This document shows positions 12,101 to 22,967 of a DNA stretch of 64,000 nucleotides, piece by piece. The stretch covers positions 859,501 to 923,500 of the forward strand of contig BSBK01002083.1 of the NCBI GenBank assembly GCA_027943335.1, given 5' to 3'. Below the pieces are notes generated by a model. The model was not told where the DNA came from. It did no database searches and worked only from the letters and a program-made list of their open reading frames with translations. Position 1 is the stretch's first letter; each line of letters opens with the position of its first letter. The position numbers and the translations under genes were made by a program. The stretch is from Chamaecyparis obtusa (lineage: Eukaryota > Streptophyta > Pinopsida > Cupressales > Cupressaceae).

Positions 12101-13346
12101 AGAAGAGGATGATCAAGGATAAGGGAAAATAACTTCTATTTTGGTAGCACCATATGAGATGATAATGGCATTCACCAAGCCCACTTGGTTTACCAAAGAA
12201 ATAAACCAAGGATAAGGGTGTACTCTAAGGAAGAAGACATTGACATGGATGTATTAGGTTAGGATTTTCATCAAGGAGAGTCTAGTGCCTGGGCCATAAC
12301 ACTTTCATATGTTACTTAGGATCATAGGGGTCAGTGGAAGGCACAAGTGGAGGTACCAACAATTGATACCATTATGGAAAAAATAACTCCTGAGCACTAT
12401 GTTTTTGAATAAGTTGATCTAGGTGAATCGACAAGGGAGGGAAGAAAAATGTTGGCCACGCTAGGATTGAAGCATGCCTTGGGATTCATGGAAAAGGATG
12501 AGGAGAAGATCAATGTTTTAAGATAACAGGAAAAAGCCATGGAAAGGTTCATTCTCAAGATAACAGGTCTCATTGACCTCAATAATCTAGAGGCCTCATT
12601 ACAAGTTGTCTTAGAAAAGAGGGTTGCTCCTAAGTAACCAGTAGATGTACCACATTATTTTGTTTGTGCTTGTTCATAATGAAATTTCAATTTTGAGGAG
12701 TTTTCAAGGGCTACCTTAAGAACAATTTTGAGACCATTCAGAGGTATTCTTCGGGAACTCACCAAATTAGTGGATATGATTGGTGATGAGGAAGGATTAC
12801 AGTCACATATAGCACAATGAAAAAGGTTCTCAAAGACCTTAAATTAATAAGGAATCAACACTTCCAAATTTTGGTAAAGGTTTATGAGGGGTATGAGCTG
12901 GACAATTTTGAAGCGTGGATAACAGACAAAACTCTAGCTTTGAAAGTCTATCAAAAGTGTTTGAACAAAGTAAATAAGAAGCGAGATGAAGGAATAGTTT
13001 GGGTTGAGGAATTGAAAATGTTTTTTGAAGGAATGGATCTCAATTTATACAATGATGATGAAAATTAGATGATGTACCCAATAAAGGACATCGTACATCA
13101 GTTTATGGAAATTTTGAATGGTGTGAAACAAAGGAGGACCTCCAACAATTTTTTTATCAAAAAGAGGGTATACAGAGAATGTTGGCATGAGAGGAAGAGA
13201 TCCAATCATTTATTGTAGAATTGGTGACCTTCAAAGAAATGCAACAACAATGCCTTGGGAATATCCAAATGGTGAATTTTGAAGAAGTGCAAGAAATAGT
13301 GGGGAGGCTATGCAAAGTTCATCCTAAAATCCTTCCTATTGACTAA
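9192..13346 (+). pseudogene. Second large decayed frame of unknown family (basic, proline- and glutamate-rich)
   Basis: An ATG at 9192 opens a frame readable for about 4.1 kb despite several frameshifts and many stops, most at places where Gln is plausible (TAG or TAA). It ends at TAA 13344. In order: a globular N-terminal part to about 10,580, including the phrase LDLTPDTIEDVF; a Lys-rich, NLS-like segment (10,800-10,870 and near 11,090 and 11,230); an acidic stretch; a strongly Pro-rich segment (11,640-11,930); a Glu-rich segment (11,935-12,110); and a C-terminal region (12,817-13,068 still open) that looks helical. No retroviral polymerase domain is visible anywhere. The layout parallels the frame at 1-2463 and the one inside the LTR element at 22968-29936. 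Family and function are unknown. A lineage-specific ORF of a pol-less retroelement fits best. Confidence 0.55.
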
Positions 13347-14143
13347 GTGCTCAGTTTTGGACTTGGTCAATTTTTGTACGGAGTAGCATTTGACACTTAG
13401 CCAATTTTTCATTTCAGGATTTTTAGCCGTTTGGACTCTGAAAGTCCAAAATTCTTCCAAGCATGAAGTCTTGACTTAGTCTTTTAACAAGTGTCATTTT
13501 TTCATAGTAAGGGTCGGGGTCCAAAATTTTTGGGTTGTTTCCGTCAGAAAGTTTTAGTCTTTAAGAGTTGAACTTGAGTTTTATTGACCGCATGTTTTGG
13601 GTCATTTATGCTAGCCTTGGAGATATCAATCAGTTGGATTCTAGAAAAGGAGTCGTGATGAATATTTAAGGGAGAAATCCAAGTTCAAAAGTAGAGTTTA
13701 ATGCAAAAATGATGGAACTCCAGCATGGATCTTTTCTTTTCTAAAGCATATTTGGCCTTGATTTCTCATGAATTTGTAATGCATGTGGATCAGATCTATG
13801 GTGAGTAGTTTAGGGTTTCTTTAGGAGTAGTTTTCTTTCAATAAGATTTAGATTTAATTTTATTTCCAACTTTGTGCATAGCTAGAACCCTAGCTACAAA
13901 TTTTCTTATTTTCCTAAAAGGTGAATTATAAATTATAAAAGAACAATTTAATGAGTGTCAATTATTTTTGCAATAAAATTATATGCAATTGGTGTTTCAA
14001 TCATGGTGTGATATTTTTATGCTATCTTTGTGAAGTTCATGAATGTGTTTTTTCTTATTTGTTTGCTTCAAAGAGGCAATTGATTATGGTGATTATGATC
14101 ATCAAATATTTTAATCTGGTGTTTATCATTGTTGCATTGTCTT
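13347..14143. other. Noncoding 3' region of the plus-strand element
   Basis: AT-rich, no gene. It starts right after the probable natural stop at 13344-13346. The phrase 'GGTCAATTTTT' type recurs near 13,370 and 13,395. Interrupted at its right end by the TRIM element; sequence flanking that element rejoins cleanly at GTCTT. Confidence 0.4.
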
Positions 14144-14478
14144 TGTTGGCATAATGGTCAGTGCTCCCCTTGGGATTTGTGACATGGCTTAACCACCTCC
14201 TATGTCTTCTATAATTCTATTGGTTGTATTGGGCATTAACAGGTTGATCTTTTGGTGCAATGACAACTACTACTTGTAACAAGTGGTATCAGAGCTTGGT
14301 CATAGGTTCGAATCCTCTCAGGTAATGCTGAGGGGGAGATTGTTAGCATAATGGTCAGCACTCCCCTCAGGATTCATGACATGGATTAACAACCTCCTGT
14401 GTCTTCTATAAGTCTAGTGGTTGTATCAGGCATTAACAAGTGAATCTTTTGGTGCAATGACAACTACTACTTGTAACA
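14144..14478 (+). mobile_element. Complete TRIM (miniature LTR retrotransposon), 335 bp, TSD GTCTT
   Basis: Two 138-bp terminal direct repeats (14144-14281 starting TGTTGGCATAATGG, 14341-14478 starting TGTTAGCATAATGG, both ending CTTGTAACA) bracket only 59 bp. Directly after the first repeat is TGGTATCAGAGC (14284-14295), the initiator-Met primer-binding site. Directly before the second is a purine tract (GAGGGGGAGAT). Exact 5-bp duplications GTCTT lie at 14139-14143 and 14479-14483. There is no coding sequence, so mobility would depend on enzymes of an autonomous partner. A second copy lies at 19957-20287. Confidence 0.95.
14284..14295 (+). other. Primer-binding site (initiator tRNA-Met) of the TRIM
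   Basis: TGGTATCAGAGC, 2 nt after the left terminal repeat. Ten bases further on is GGTTCGAATCC (14305-14315), which matches a tRNA T-arm consensus. Confidence 0.9.
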
Positions 14479-17340
14479 GTCTTATCATGATGAATTATTG
14501 GGAAGATTGTTCTTTGGTGTCTTCAAGATAAATTTATCTCATGTGTGCGTACATCCGTAGTGGCTTCGTGATCTGATAAATTTTGGCAAATCCTACATAT
14601 GGATTTATTTCCATTGATCATTGCATCTGCAAAACCAGGGTTGTGAGTTATTCAAATCTATGTTTGTGGGTTTTATCCATCTTTGTGGTAATTTAAATCA
14701 CAAGATTATGCAATGATTGTTTATGTCCATTAGGTTTACTTTCTACAATTTCATTCAATTCTTGTTACCATACTCTTTTTCATGCATTTAAGATAATCAA
14801 TGTTAGTAAGTTAATTTAAATTTGCATGTTAAGAAATCACTTTTTATTTAAAAATTCTAAAAATATACAAAAAGATTGTTTTTGCAGCTTCTCCAAGATT
14901 GAACCAGCAAAGGCCTCCTCATGAATAGTTTCACATTTATCTTCGATTGAGCTATCCAGATGGTTGAGACCTAGCCTAAAGGAACCTTGTGATTGATTAT
15001 ATCATTCTTCCAAGAGGGAAATTTTTACATCCAAATTCCTAGCCATTGTCTCATGTAAAACTGATGCTCAATAAAAGGGCCTTGTAAAATGGTTTGTGGG
15101 GATTTATGCCTAAATCATGCATACGTAGACACAAAGAATGTATTCGAATGGAGATCCTCACTAAGATCCTTAGAATAGAAGTTACCTGGCTCACCCCCAA
15201 AAGTGTGATAATCCAAGTGCATGGAGGATAGTAACCTCCCTAACACACTCACCATATCGTGCCTTCCTAAGGTTTGGAGTCAGATAATACAACAAAATGA
15301 ATGGAGCCATTGCATGGTTGGTGATGATCATATTTTGATTATCTCTTAAAGTGTGCCTAAGTCAGTGAGTGAGGATTTTCATACTCTAACAACTCCTTAG
15401 GGTAGAAATTGTGCTTGTTTGTCTACAATAATTTTTTTTCCAAGAACATACACACTTCAAAGATGTTGTCAACTTCATTGTCACTATTTTTTTTTTATCT
15501 CCCACAAGGTTTATTTGTCCCTTTCTAGAATATTTTTAGACATGTGATTTGTAAGGAAACTCAGGTGCGGAAACAGCTTCCTACGCTAATCTCTATAGGA
15601 GAGTATTGTGCAAAATTCTTTTAGATCCTTACAATTTCAGATTCATTAACTACTTTAACAAAGATATTGAAACCACATACCATACACACAAAAAAATAGA
15701 GAATGACACAATGATATACCCTGGGGAAACCTTTCGGTAAAAACCCCAGCACTCCAAAACCTGCACAATGTATTGATCAAAACTATTACAACTTACAATA
15801 CACTTGCAATGCAAGTTCTTTCAGAAGATTTCTAAACCCTTGAAGACAAATCATGGCAGCATAAAACATTCCAACAATACACTCGCATCATATCTCTTCG
15901 CAACCCTAAAAAAGCTTATATCATGCACTTCACTTTTTAGGGCTACTCCCAAAGATAACTGTATTAGTTTCCACATGTCTTCACCTGTCATTGAATCTTC
16001 CTGACATAGCTCTTATGTGTCATAGGAATTTGTCATAACCATTTTAGCCATGATCTCCTTACACACAATTCAAGATGCTGACACATCAACATTATTTGCA
16101 AGAAATACATTTTATAAAACAAATAATAAGAATAGGAATTATCCAAGGTTGAGACACCTTATTCCTAACATGATTGTTATCTTTTCTTATTTGAATGCTT
16201 GAAATTCGATCCTTTCCATTAAATGGATCAACTAAAAAATCAGACTGAAAATCAAATTGATCAGATTCATCCAAAATGTCTTGGAACCTAAACCGTCATC
16301 TCCACCTTAAAATAATGAGAAATCTGACTTGACAAGAACATTTGAAATTTGGTTTCATAAAGGCTCTTAAAATCATTTGTCATGAAACACTGATCTACCC
16401 AGCTAAATCAACATTCTTTTGAGATTTGACCGATTCTGCAAAGCACAAGAAAGCAAAGCTACCAATTGCCTTTGTTTATTAGAAAAAGAAAGTTGCCAAA
16501 TGTAAACTTAAGGATCATAAACCCATATTAACTAAAATCAAAGAAGAATCTAGATACAAAGACAATTTGAACAATGTAATTAAATTACAATGCCAAAGTC
16601 ATGCAGTTTGGAGCATGCTTTTAGATAAACCGTCACTTTTTTACCCTTGAAAGAGAGGACTAGTTGACTTATCACACATGATATCCTTTTAATTTTCAAG
16701 AAATTATCTCAGTGTTCTTGAATTTTAGATCATCCCTTAGGCTCATTTACATTTTCCCCTTTAGATAACCTCATTTAGGTTAGAACCAATCATCCTTGAT
16801 CAAAATCCAAACCCAAAAATCAATCAAACCATCCAAATCTATGCCTAGTGCCATATCCTTTTGATTTTCTCAAACCCTTATCCTAAATAAAAACCATCCC
16901 ATAGCTCCACCCATTGGCTAAGAATTTCCTAGGGTAGCTAAGTACTTGTCTTTGTAAGCCTCATCATATTGATCAAAATATTGGCTCACATTGACAAGGA
17001 TCTTGTCTTCTAAAGATCACAAGTCTATCAAAGGTTGAAAATCCCATTTCATTTGAACCTACACTAGGAAAAGGAAACCCATTCCCATTTGGCATTAGGT
17101 AATCCTCATCTCCTAGGACATCCCTATAATTCCAATAAAAAATACATCAAAGCATCCTTTAGTTCATCCAGGTCTAGCCTAAGTCTTGCATTCATCCTTA
17201 GGTCTCCTTAAGACTATCCTATCCTAATCTTTAGTTTTCCTTAGAAATATCATGCATTCATCCACCACTGCATATTCATTTTCCCATCTTAGCACTTGTA
17301 TTTCATGCCTACCAAGACATGATTAAAGAAGAGAAAGAAT
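14479..17340. other. Noncoding; possible old LTR at about 15550-16298, then gag leader
   Basis: No supported gene. Around 15,550-16,298 the sequence reads like a copia-type LTR on the minus strand: a 'GGGGAAACC...GGTAAAAACCCC' phrase (15,722-15,748), ending CCGTCA. The next bases, read on the minus strand, form a purine tract (AAGGTGGAGA). No partner LTR or duplication was found, so this is tentative. From about 16,750 to 17,340 the plus strand is C-rich and unstructured, consistent with the leader of the gag region that follows. Confidence 0.35.
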
Positions 17341-19540
17341 ATGGATCCTAATCATGTTGCTAGCTCATCTAATCCCAATGATCCTAATAATGTCATGGTA
17401 ACATATGATCCACAACCACCACAAGTAAATAATATGGGTATATCATACTAAAGTACCCACCATAGGTTCCATGTAAGCATTCATGATTCACCCTGGCCAT
17501 GTACAAATGGTCAGTGAAATCATAGCCCAAAATCATCTCTCCATCTTGGCTAACTATGTGCGGGAGGGCACTCACATTCCACTAGAGCTCCAACCCCTCA
17601 ACCCCATAAACCCTATGTTTATCCATGCCAATGACTTCTATGCCATTGTATATTTTTTTTTTGATCCTATCCACCAAGTGAATCAAGTGGCCTCACCCAT
17701 TCCTCATCTTTTACAATCCAGTGGCATCTTGGCCACATTGCAAACAATAATGCAATCTGCTCCTTTCTCTATCATGGGACCACCACGCCCACCCAAGACA
17801 TCTCAAGCTGCCACTCAAGCATAGATCTCTGCACAAGAACCACCTCAACCTCCCACATGAAATTCCACACAATCAATGCCTCCCCCATTCATGGCCCAAA
17901 GGTCCACGTCAATGACATATTTTTAGGGAGCCACACAAACATCACTACCTACTACATGACAAGCCTTTTCTCAAGAATTTGTTCCCCCTGTCACTCATCT
18001 TGCCTCCACACAAGTGTCCCTCCCACCTTTCATTACCAATATACAATCCCAACAACCTTATTTCATGATAGGGATTCCATTTATGGGTTCTCAAAACCAA
18101 CCAACCACATCGCAAAATCCCACCATCACTCCATTTCTAGTTGTCTCCACTTCCCAACTTGCCACATGAATAAGTTCTTCTTGGAGCCTTACACAAGAAC
18201 AGATGCATGCCTTAGGGATAAAAATGAAATCACACATCTCCAACCTTATCATCCCACAGACAAATATCCCATTTACCACACAACCCCTACAACAACCTCC
18301 TTAAATTGCATCTCTCCCCACACTCACCAACTATCTATCCATGCTATCTACCATCTCTCAAACTATGCCACCACCATAAGAAATATCATATCATTTGACT
18401 AACTATCTTACACAACCACCTCCCATCACCAACATCCATGGACCCAATCCATCGCTTAGTGATGCAGGAATTCACCCTACTTACATCGGCAAAACACAAA
18501 GTTGAGCACACCAAAAATCCACACTATTTCACCAACCTCCTCCACAATAGTAGTACTTCCCTACATAACAACAACATCCCCTTATTCCCCGAAAACAAAA
18601 AAAATTCCTTACCCTACACAATAATACGCCTTCGCACTCCAACACCAACATCTTCCCCAACATCCATCACAAAACCTACTCCAAACCACCTACATAGTAT
18701 GGCAATCATGTTTCCAAATCCCTCAATATCCACCCCAAAACCATCCATATTCACCTGCACCCTCTTACCCTTTCCTAGTAGTAGTACCCACTCCAACACC
18801 TGCTAATTTAGAATGGGAATAGATAAGAACACTCTGAAGGAGATCAGGGCTAAGACATAAAGAAATAACTTCAAGTTTAAATAAGTTTTTCCTTATCTCT
18901 TTGACAGGTCCATCACAGCAGCCCCCTTCCCCAAACACTTTGAGACACCCAAGTTTGAAAAATATCAAGGGCAGGGAGATCTAGTCAGCCATGTCAAGGA
19001 ATTATACATGACCTTCCAAGAGGTTATTTACAATGAAAATTTCCTCATGCACCTCTTTCCCAAAATCCTAAGGGGGATTTTTATTGGGTGGTTATACAAG
19101 ATACCCTATGGATCTGTATCAACCTTTATAGAATTGTCTAAGAAGTTCATAGCACATGAAAATGCACACAACATCAAAAATGATCTATCCCTTTTGGACT
19201 TATGTAATTCAAAACAAAAGGGAGGTGAGAGCCTAGCTGACTATCTACAAAGATGGAAAAACCTCACCACGAGGCTATCATACCAACCGCTAGAGAAATA
19301 TCTCACCAAAATATTCATTGACAATTTGCACCTGAAGTTATCCCACTTCATGCATATAAATTACATACAAACCTATCAATATATTAAAGGAAAATGAATG
19401 GATATTGAAAAAGGACTCTTGGATGATGGTACCATTAGGTACTACAAGGAGAACCAACAAGATTGACCTAACAACAATCGACCACACTATTGGAATAAAA
19501 AAAATAATGTGGTCACAGATGGCGCCACTGATACCAAGCA
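17341..19540 (+). pseudogene. gag: Ty3/gypsy gag (gypsy A), decayed
   Basis: Capsid-like protein of an LTR retrotransposon, which packages element RNA in cytoplasmic particles. ATG at 17341. The first ~1.4 kb codes for a Pro/Gln/Thr-rich region broken by several frameshifts and stops. From about 18,900 the retrotransposon gag core is clear: FPKHFETPKFEKYQGQGD, then LYKIPYGSVSTFIELSKKF and GGESLADYLQRWKNLTTRL, the classic pattern in plant gypsy gag. It ends in the opposite-strand gypsy fragment that starts at 19541, so no zinc finger or protease follows. The next plus-strand part of this element appears at 22550, meaning intervening sequence was lost. Clade assignment (Tat-like) is inferred from the RNase H further on. 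Confidence 0.75.
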
Positions 19541-19730
19541 TGTTAATTAAACAAAGATTAGGATAAAGTGGTCAAAATTTAGGATATCATTGAATAAATG
19601 ATGATTTAATATAAAAATAAGAGATTTAATCAATATGCAAAAATGATCAAGAATAAGATGAAGTCTAGTATTTAAAATTTAATGTTAGAGTGAGTCTAAA
19701 GGTTCACTAGACCATTTTTGGGTGATTACA
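19541..19730 (-). repeat. Probable LTR of gypsy B, flanked by both PPT and PBS-like sequence
   Basis: 190 bp with TG...CA ends. On its right, read on the minus strand, is a purine tract AGTCAAAGAGGGGT ending 19731-19745. On its left is TGGTATCAGTGGCGCC (minus strand, 19522-19537), which resembles plant gypsy primer-site leaders. It is therefore placed like both a 3' and a 5' LTR. The second border is uncertain because plus-strand gag reads up to the same point. Confidence 0.5.
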
Positions 19731-19799
19731 TTTACCCCTCTTTGACTAATGTGTGAGCGATCTAGGAACACATTGAGTCAAAGAATGATGATGTTAAGG

Positions 19800-20335
19800 T
19801 AGTTGATATAGATCTAACTCTGAACTTGATCAAATGAAGCATAGAGAGACAACTAATCCTGAACTTGATTGAATGAGAACTAGCAAAGATAGCAAGATAG
19901 AGCTAAATCCAAACTTGATTGAATGAAGCACAAAAAAACAACTAATCCCAAACTTGTGTTGGAAAAATGGTCAGTGCTCCCCTCAGGATTTGTGACATGG
20001 TTTAATAGCCTCATGTGTTCTATAAGTCTAGTGGTTGTATCGGGCATTAACAGGTTGATCTTTTGGTGCAACGACAACTACTACTTGTAACAAGTAGTAT
20101 CAGAGCTTGGTCACAGGTTCAAATCCCCTCGAGTAACACTAAGGGGGAGATTGTTGGATAAATGGTCAGTGCTACCCATAGGATTCATGACATGGTTTAA
20201 TAGCCTCTTGTGTTCTATAAGTCTAGTGGTTGTATCAGGCATTAACAGGTTGATCTTTTGGTGCAACGACAACTACTACTTGTAACAACTTGATCAAATG
20301 AGAACTAGCAAAGAGAGATAAGATAGTAGAGTCAA
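19800..20335. repeat. ~100-bp tandem repeat, split by a TRIM
   Basis: Units built on 'AACTTGATTGAATGA' followed by 'GAACTAGCAAAGA' or 'AGCACAAAAAAACAACTAATCC' recur near 19,830, 19,865, 19,910, 19,950 and 20,288. They lie in the 3' noncoding part of gypsy B. The TRIM at 19957-20287 interrupts one unit. Confidence 0.65.
19957..20287 (+). mobile_element. Second TRIM copy, 331 bp, TSD ACTTG
   Basis: Same family as 14144-14478. Terminal repeats are 19957-20092 and 20152-20287 (136 bp each, TGTTGG...GTAACA), separated by 59 bp. The primer-binding site is mutated (TAGTATCAGAGC). A purine tract AAGGGGGAGAT precedes the right repeat. Exact 5-bp duplications ACTTG lie at 19952-19956 and 20288-20292. 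The T-arm-like motif seen in the other copy is changed here to GGTTCAAATCC. Confidence 0.94.
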
Positions 20336-22048
20336 TTTGCAGCTTTGAAAGATAGGTTATTCCTGCGCCCTCAGGATTGAAATTGAAATGAGGTAGAGGA
20401 AATGTATAGATGAGATAGATTTGATCAAATTAGGATAAGATAAGGTCTAAGATGATCGATGAGTGCATAAGACTGAGTTTGACCACCAAGTGATGAAAAT
20501 TTTCCCTAGTTTGAATAAGGTTGACTAGAAAGGTATATAATTAGCATTAGGTCAAGGCAAGAAGAAAGGATGATGAAATGATGATGTAGGAAAGGAAATG
20601 ATGATTACCTCAAAAGATCAAATATATTAGCCTAAAAGGGTTAGCCAACTCCATGTAGAAGGAAATAATTTTAAAACATAATTTTGATAATCAAGATGAA
20701 GCCAACTTTTGATTTTGATGCTGAAAATGGATCCAGGATGCCAAAATTAGGTAAGGGTACAATTTTTGCGAAAATCAAAGACTTTGAAAATTTAGGTCAA
20801 AATGCTATATAAGGGGCCCAAAGGATCCAAAATGATGGAGACTCTCTCCTAACTCGAATGCAATCTAGAATGAACCTTAAAGAGGCAAACTACTATGAAA
20901 ATCAAAAGTATGAATTGCAAGGGTCAATAGGTCCTTGTTTTTATCATCAAGCCTTATTAAGGGACATCACAAGATCATACAACCATCACTAGTGCGAACA
21001 AAGCTATGAAGATATGAATATGATCTATATCAGATAGAATGTAGGAAACACATGTAAGTATTGAGACATAAGTGTTGAGATGACTTGAACATGTTTCCAA
21101 GTTAATGTTGCAAGATTATACCAGTATCAAAGCATAAGCACCAAGATAACCATGAGTATGGTCTTTCTTGAGAAAACATAATGTAACAGTCAAGGCTATA
21201 GCTCTAAATCTCTTGAGTGTTCAAGGGATCAAAGAAAGAGACACCTAGGATAATTAAAGTGATACCCACAGGCAAAAATCAAAGAAAACATGTTCCATGC
21301 CCCCAGTCCTCTAGTTTTAACATCACAAAGAGACTAAGGAGGGAACATTCAATAAAAAATAGCAGTCAAACAATGCACAAAGAAAATAAGTCATAACATG
21401 TCTCATTCATTTTAGTTTAAGTGCAGTGTGAAAAAGAAAAAGATAATCACTAACTTACTAGGAAACATGCCTATAAATGAGAAATATCACACAATACTAG
21501 ACTTCAGACAAAGTATTGACTCAAGATAGCATATCTGATAAGTGTTAAGAAACACTCGATGTCAAAGGAAGTGTTGAGAAACATTTTTTGGGGTGAGTTA
21601 CTAAGAGACACCATCGCACACCAAAGGAGGATACAGTTCATGCCCACTAGCCCTAGACAAAGACTACTTCCAGACCCTGGAGACAAAAGATAAAAGTCAA
21701 AAGGGATTAGAGCACAAAGTGACAAGCTAATAGATATAAGTTCGTGGGTCTCAAGTAGCACCTGTTTACAGGTTTTCACTTGGAAGGATTATTTATTTTT
21801 GCTACCATGATGCTTGTTTCCAGGTTTTCACCATGGAACATTTCTCTTTTCTGATTTTTTTGTGTGGTTGATGGATCAAAGTGGTTGTTTTCTAGGTTTT
21901 CACTAGGATGATAATTTTTTAAGGACTTTTTATGCTTTTTAGGATTTTTTTAGGATCATATATCAATTTTTTTGAATTTTTTTAGGAGATTTTTATAATT
22001 TTTAGAATTTTTTTAGGACATTAAGATATGTACAAAGCTCTTGAAGCA
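20336..22048. other. Noncoding 3' region of gypsy B
   Basis: No gene on either strand. Short repeated phrases of the type AGGTTTTCAC(T/C) recur at about 21,770, 21,825 and 21,895. In the minus-strand orientation of gypsy B this is the long 3' untranslated region between the integrase stop (22049) and the LTR. Confidence 0.5.
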
Positions 22049-22545
22049 TCATGTATAGAACTTCTTCAGATGAAGGATGTTGATAGGTTCATGGATCTAT
22101 TCCCCCTCAAGTGTAGAAAGATGATAAGCACCATACCCAAAAGCAATAGTAACTATGTAGGAACCTAGCCAATTCTATTCAAATTTTCCTTTTTGTGCTA
22201 TGTTCTATTGATTTTTGGGATTCTCTCTCAAGATGAGATCTCCAACCTAAAATTTTCTATAATGAACCTTTTTTTTATAGCTTTGTGACATCCTTTTCTG
22301 ATATAGTCTCATGTGATCAAATGCAACTCATCTACGGTCATCTAGAAGTTCTAAATCTTATATATGCATGATTCTATAGTCATCATCTATGATGAGGCCC
22401 CTCGATGAAAATATTAGGGAAGGTATCTCAACCTCAAGAGGTAGGACAACTTTAGATCCATAAACAAGTACAAAGGTCATAGCTCCAGTAGGTGTGTGAA
22501 TGCTAGTTCTATAGGCCCATAATGCAAGATTGATTTATCAGTAGA
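22049..22545 (-). pseudogene. pol: Ty3/gypsy integrase C-terminus (gypsy B), truncated
   Basis: Reading leftward from about 22,540: NLALWAYRTSIHTPTGA, then LVYGSKVVLPLEVEIPS, HMRLYQKRMSQSY, WLGSYIVTIAFGYGAYHLST and HLKKFYT followed by TGA (22049-22051). This is the C-terminal end of a plant gypsy integrase, including the segment corresponding to the GPY/F module (GSY here). The catalytic D-D-E core is missing: the fragment stops where plus-strand RNase H of gypsy A resumes, at about 22,546. Several stops and changed residues show it is dead. The element lost its 5' half in a deletion that also removed part of gypsy A. Confidence 0.8.
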
Positions 22546-22549
22546 GTGA

Positions 22550-22967
22550 AGTCTGGGAAATGTATTTTGATGGCTCAAAGAGAAAGCATGGTGCTGGTGG
22601 GGGTGCAATGTTGGTTTCCCCAAGATATGAAAGGTATTATGCAGCATTTAGATTTGGATTCTTGTGCACTAATAATATGGCAGAGTATGAAGGTCTTATT
22701 CAAGTGCTGGAATGGAAAAGGAAGAAAGGAATCAAGTGTCTAAAGGTGCATGGGGATAGTGAATTGATAGTGAATTAGGTTAGAGGCATGAATACTATTA
22801 ATAATTATGCTCTTAAATTGTACAAGCATAGGTTTTGGGATCTCCTTGAGGAGTTTGAAGCCTTCAACATTATATCCATTCCAAGGAACAAGAATCAACA
22901 TGCTAACAGATTACCTATTGTAGGTGCTCAGTTTGACATTCCAAACAACATAAATAAGGGATGTGAT
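22550..22967 (+). pseudogene. pol: RNase H-like domain of gypsy A, upstream of RT
   Basis: RNase H removes the RNA strand during reverse transcription. Recognised from YFDGS (Asp codon 22569-22571), NMAEYEG (Glu 22683-22685), HGDSE (Asp 22755-22757) and HANRL, in the expected order and spacing of the RVT_3/archaeal-type RNase H found in plant Tat elements. The fourth catalytic Asp is Asn here (22905-22907, AAC). One in-frame TAG at 22776 replaces a likely Gln. Interrupted at 22967 by a 7-kb LTR element. Reading resumes at 29942 in a linker that leads into RT, so this domain sits N-terminal to RT. A second RNase H, of the usual gypsy type, follows RT at about 31,300-31,560. Confidence 0.8.

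Noticed and set aside
14300..14320. tRNA gene suggested by GGTTCGAATCC
   Set aside because: No acceptor, D-arm or anticodon arm around it; it lies between the TRIM primer site and purine tract.
14885..15240. Possible host exon after a TTTTTGCAG-like acceptor
   Set aside because: Frames carry several stops, no recognisable domain appears, and no donor or partner exon could be placed.
17857..18806. Plus-strand frames of 181 and 122 codons rich in His, Thr and Pro
   Set aside because: They lie in the Pro/Gln-rich part of decayed gypsy gag in shifted frames. The C-rich composition lowers stop frequency; no independent gene is supported.
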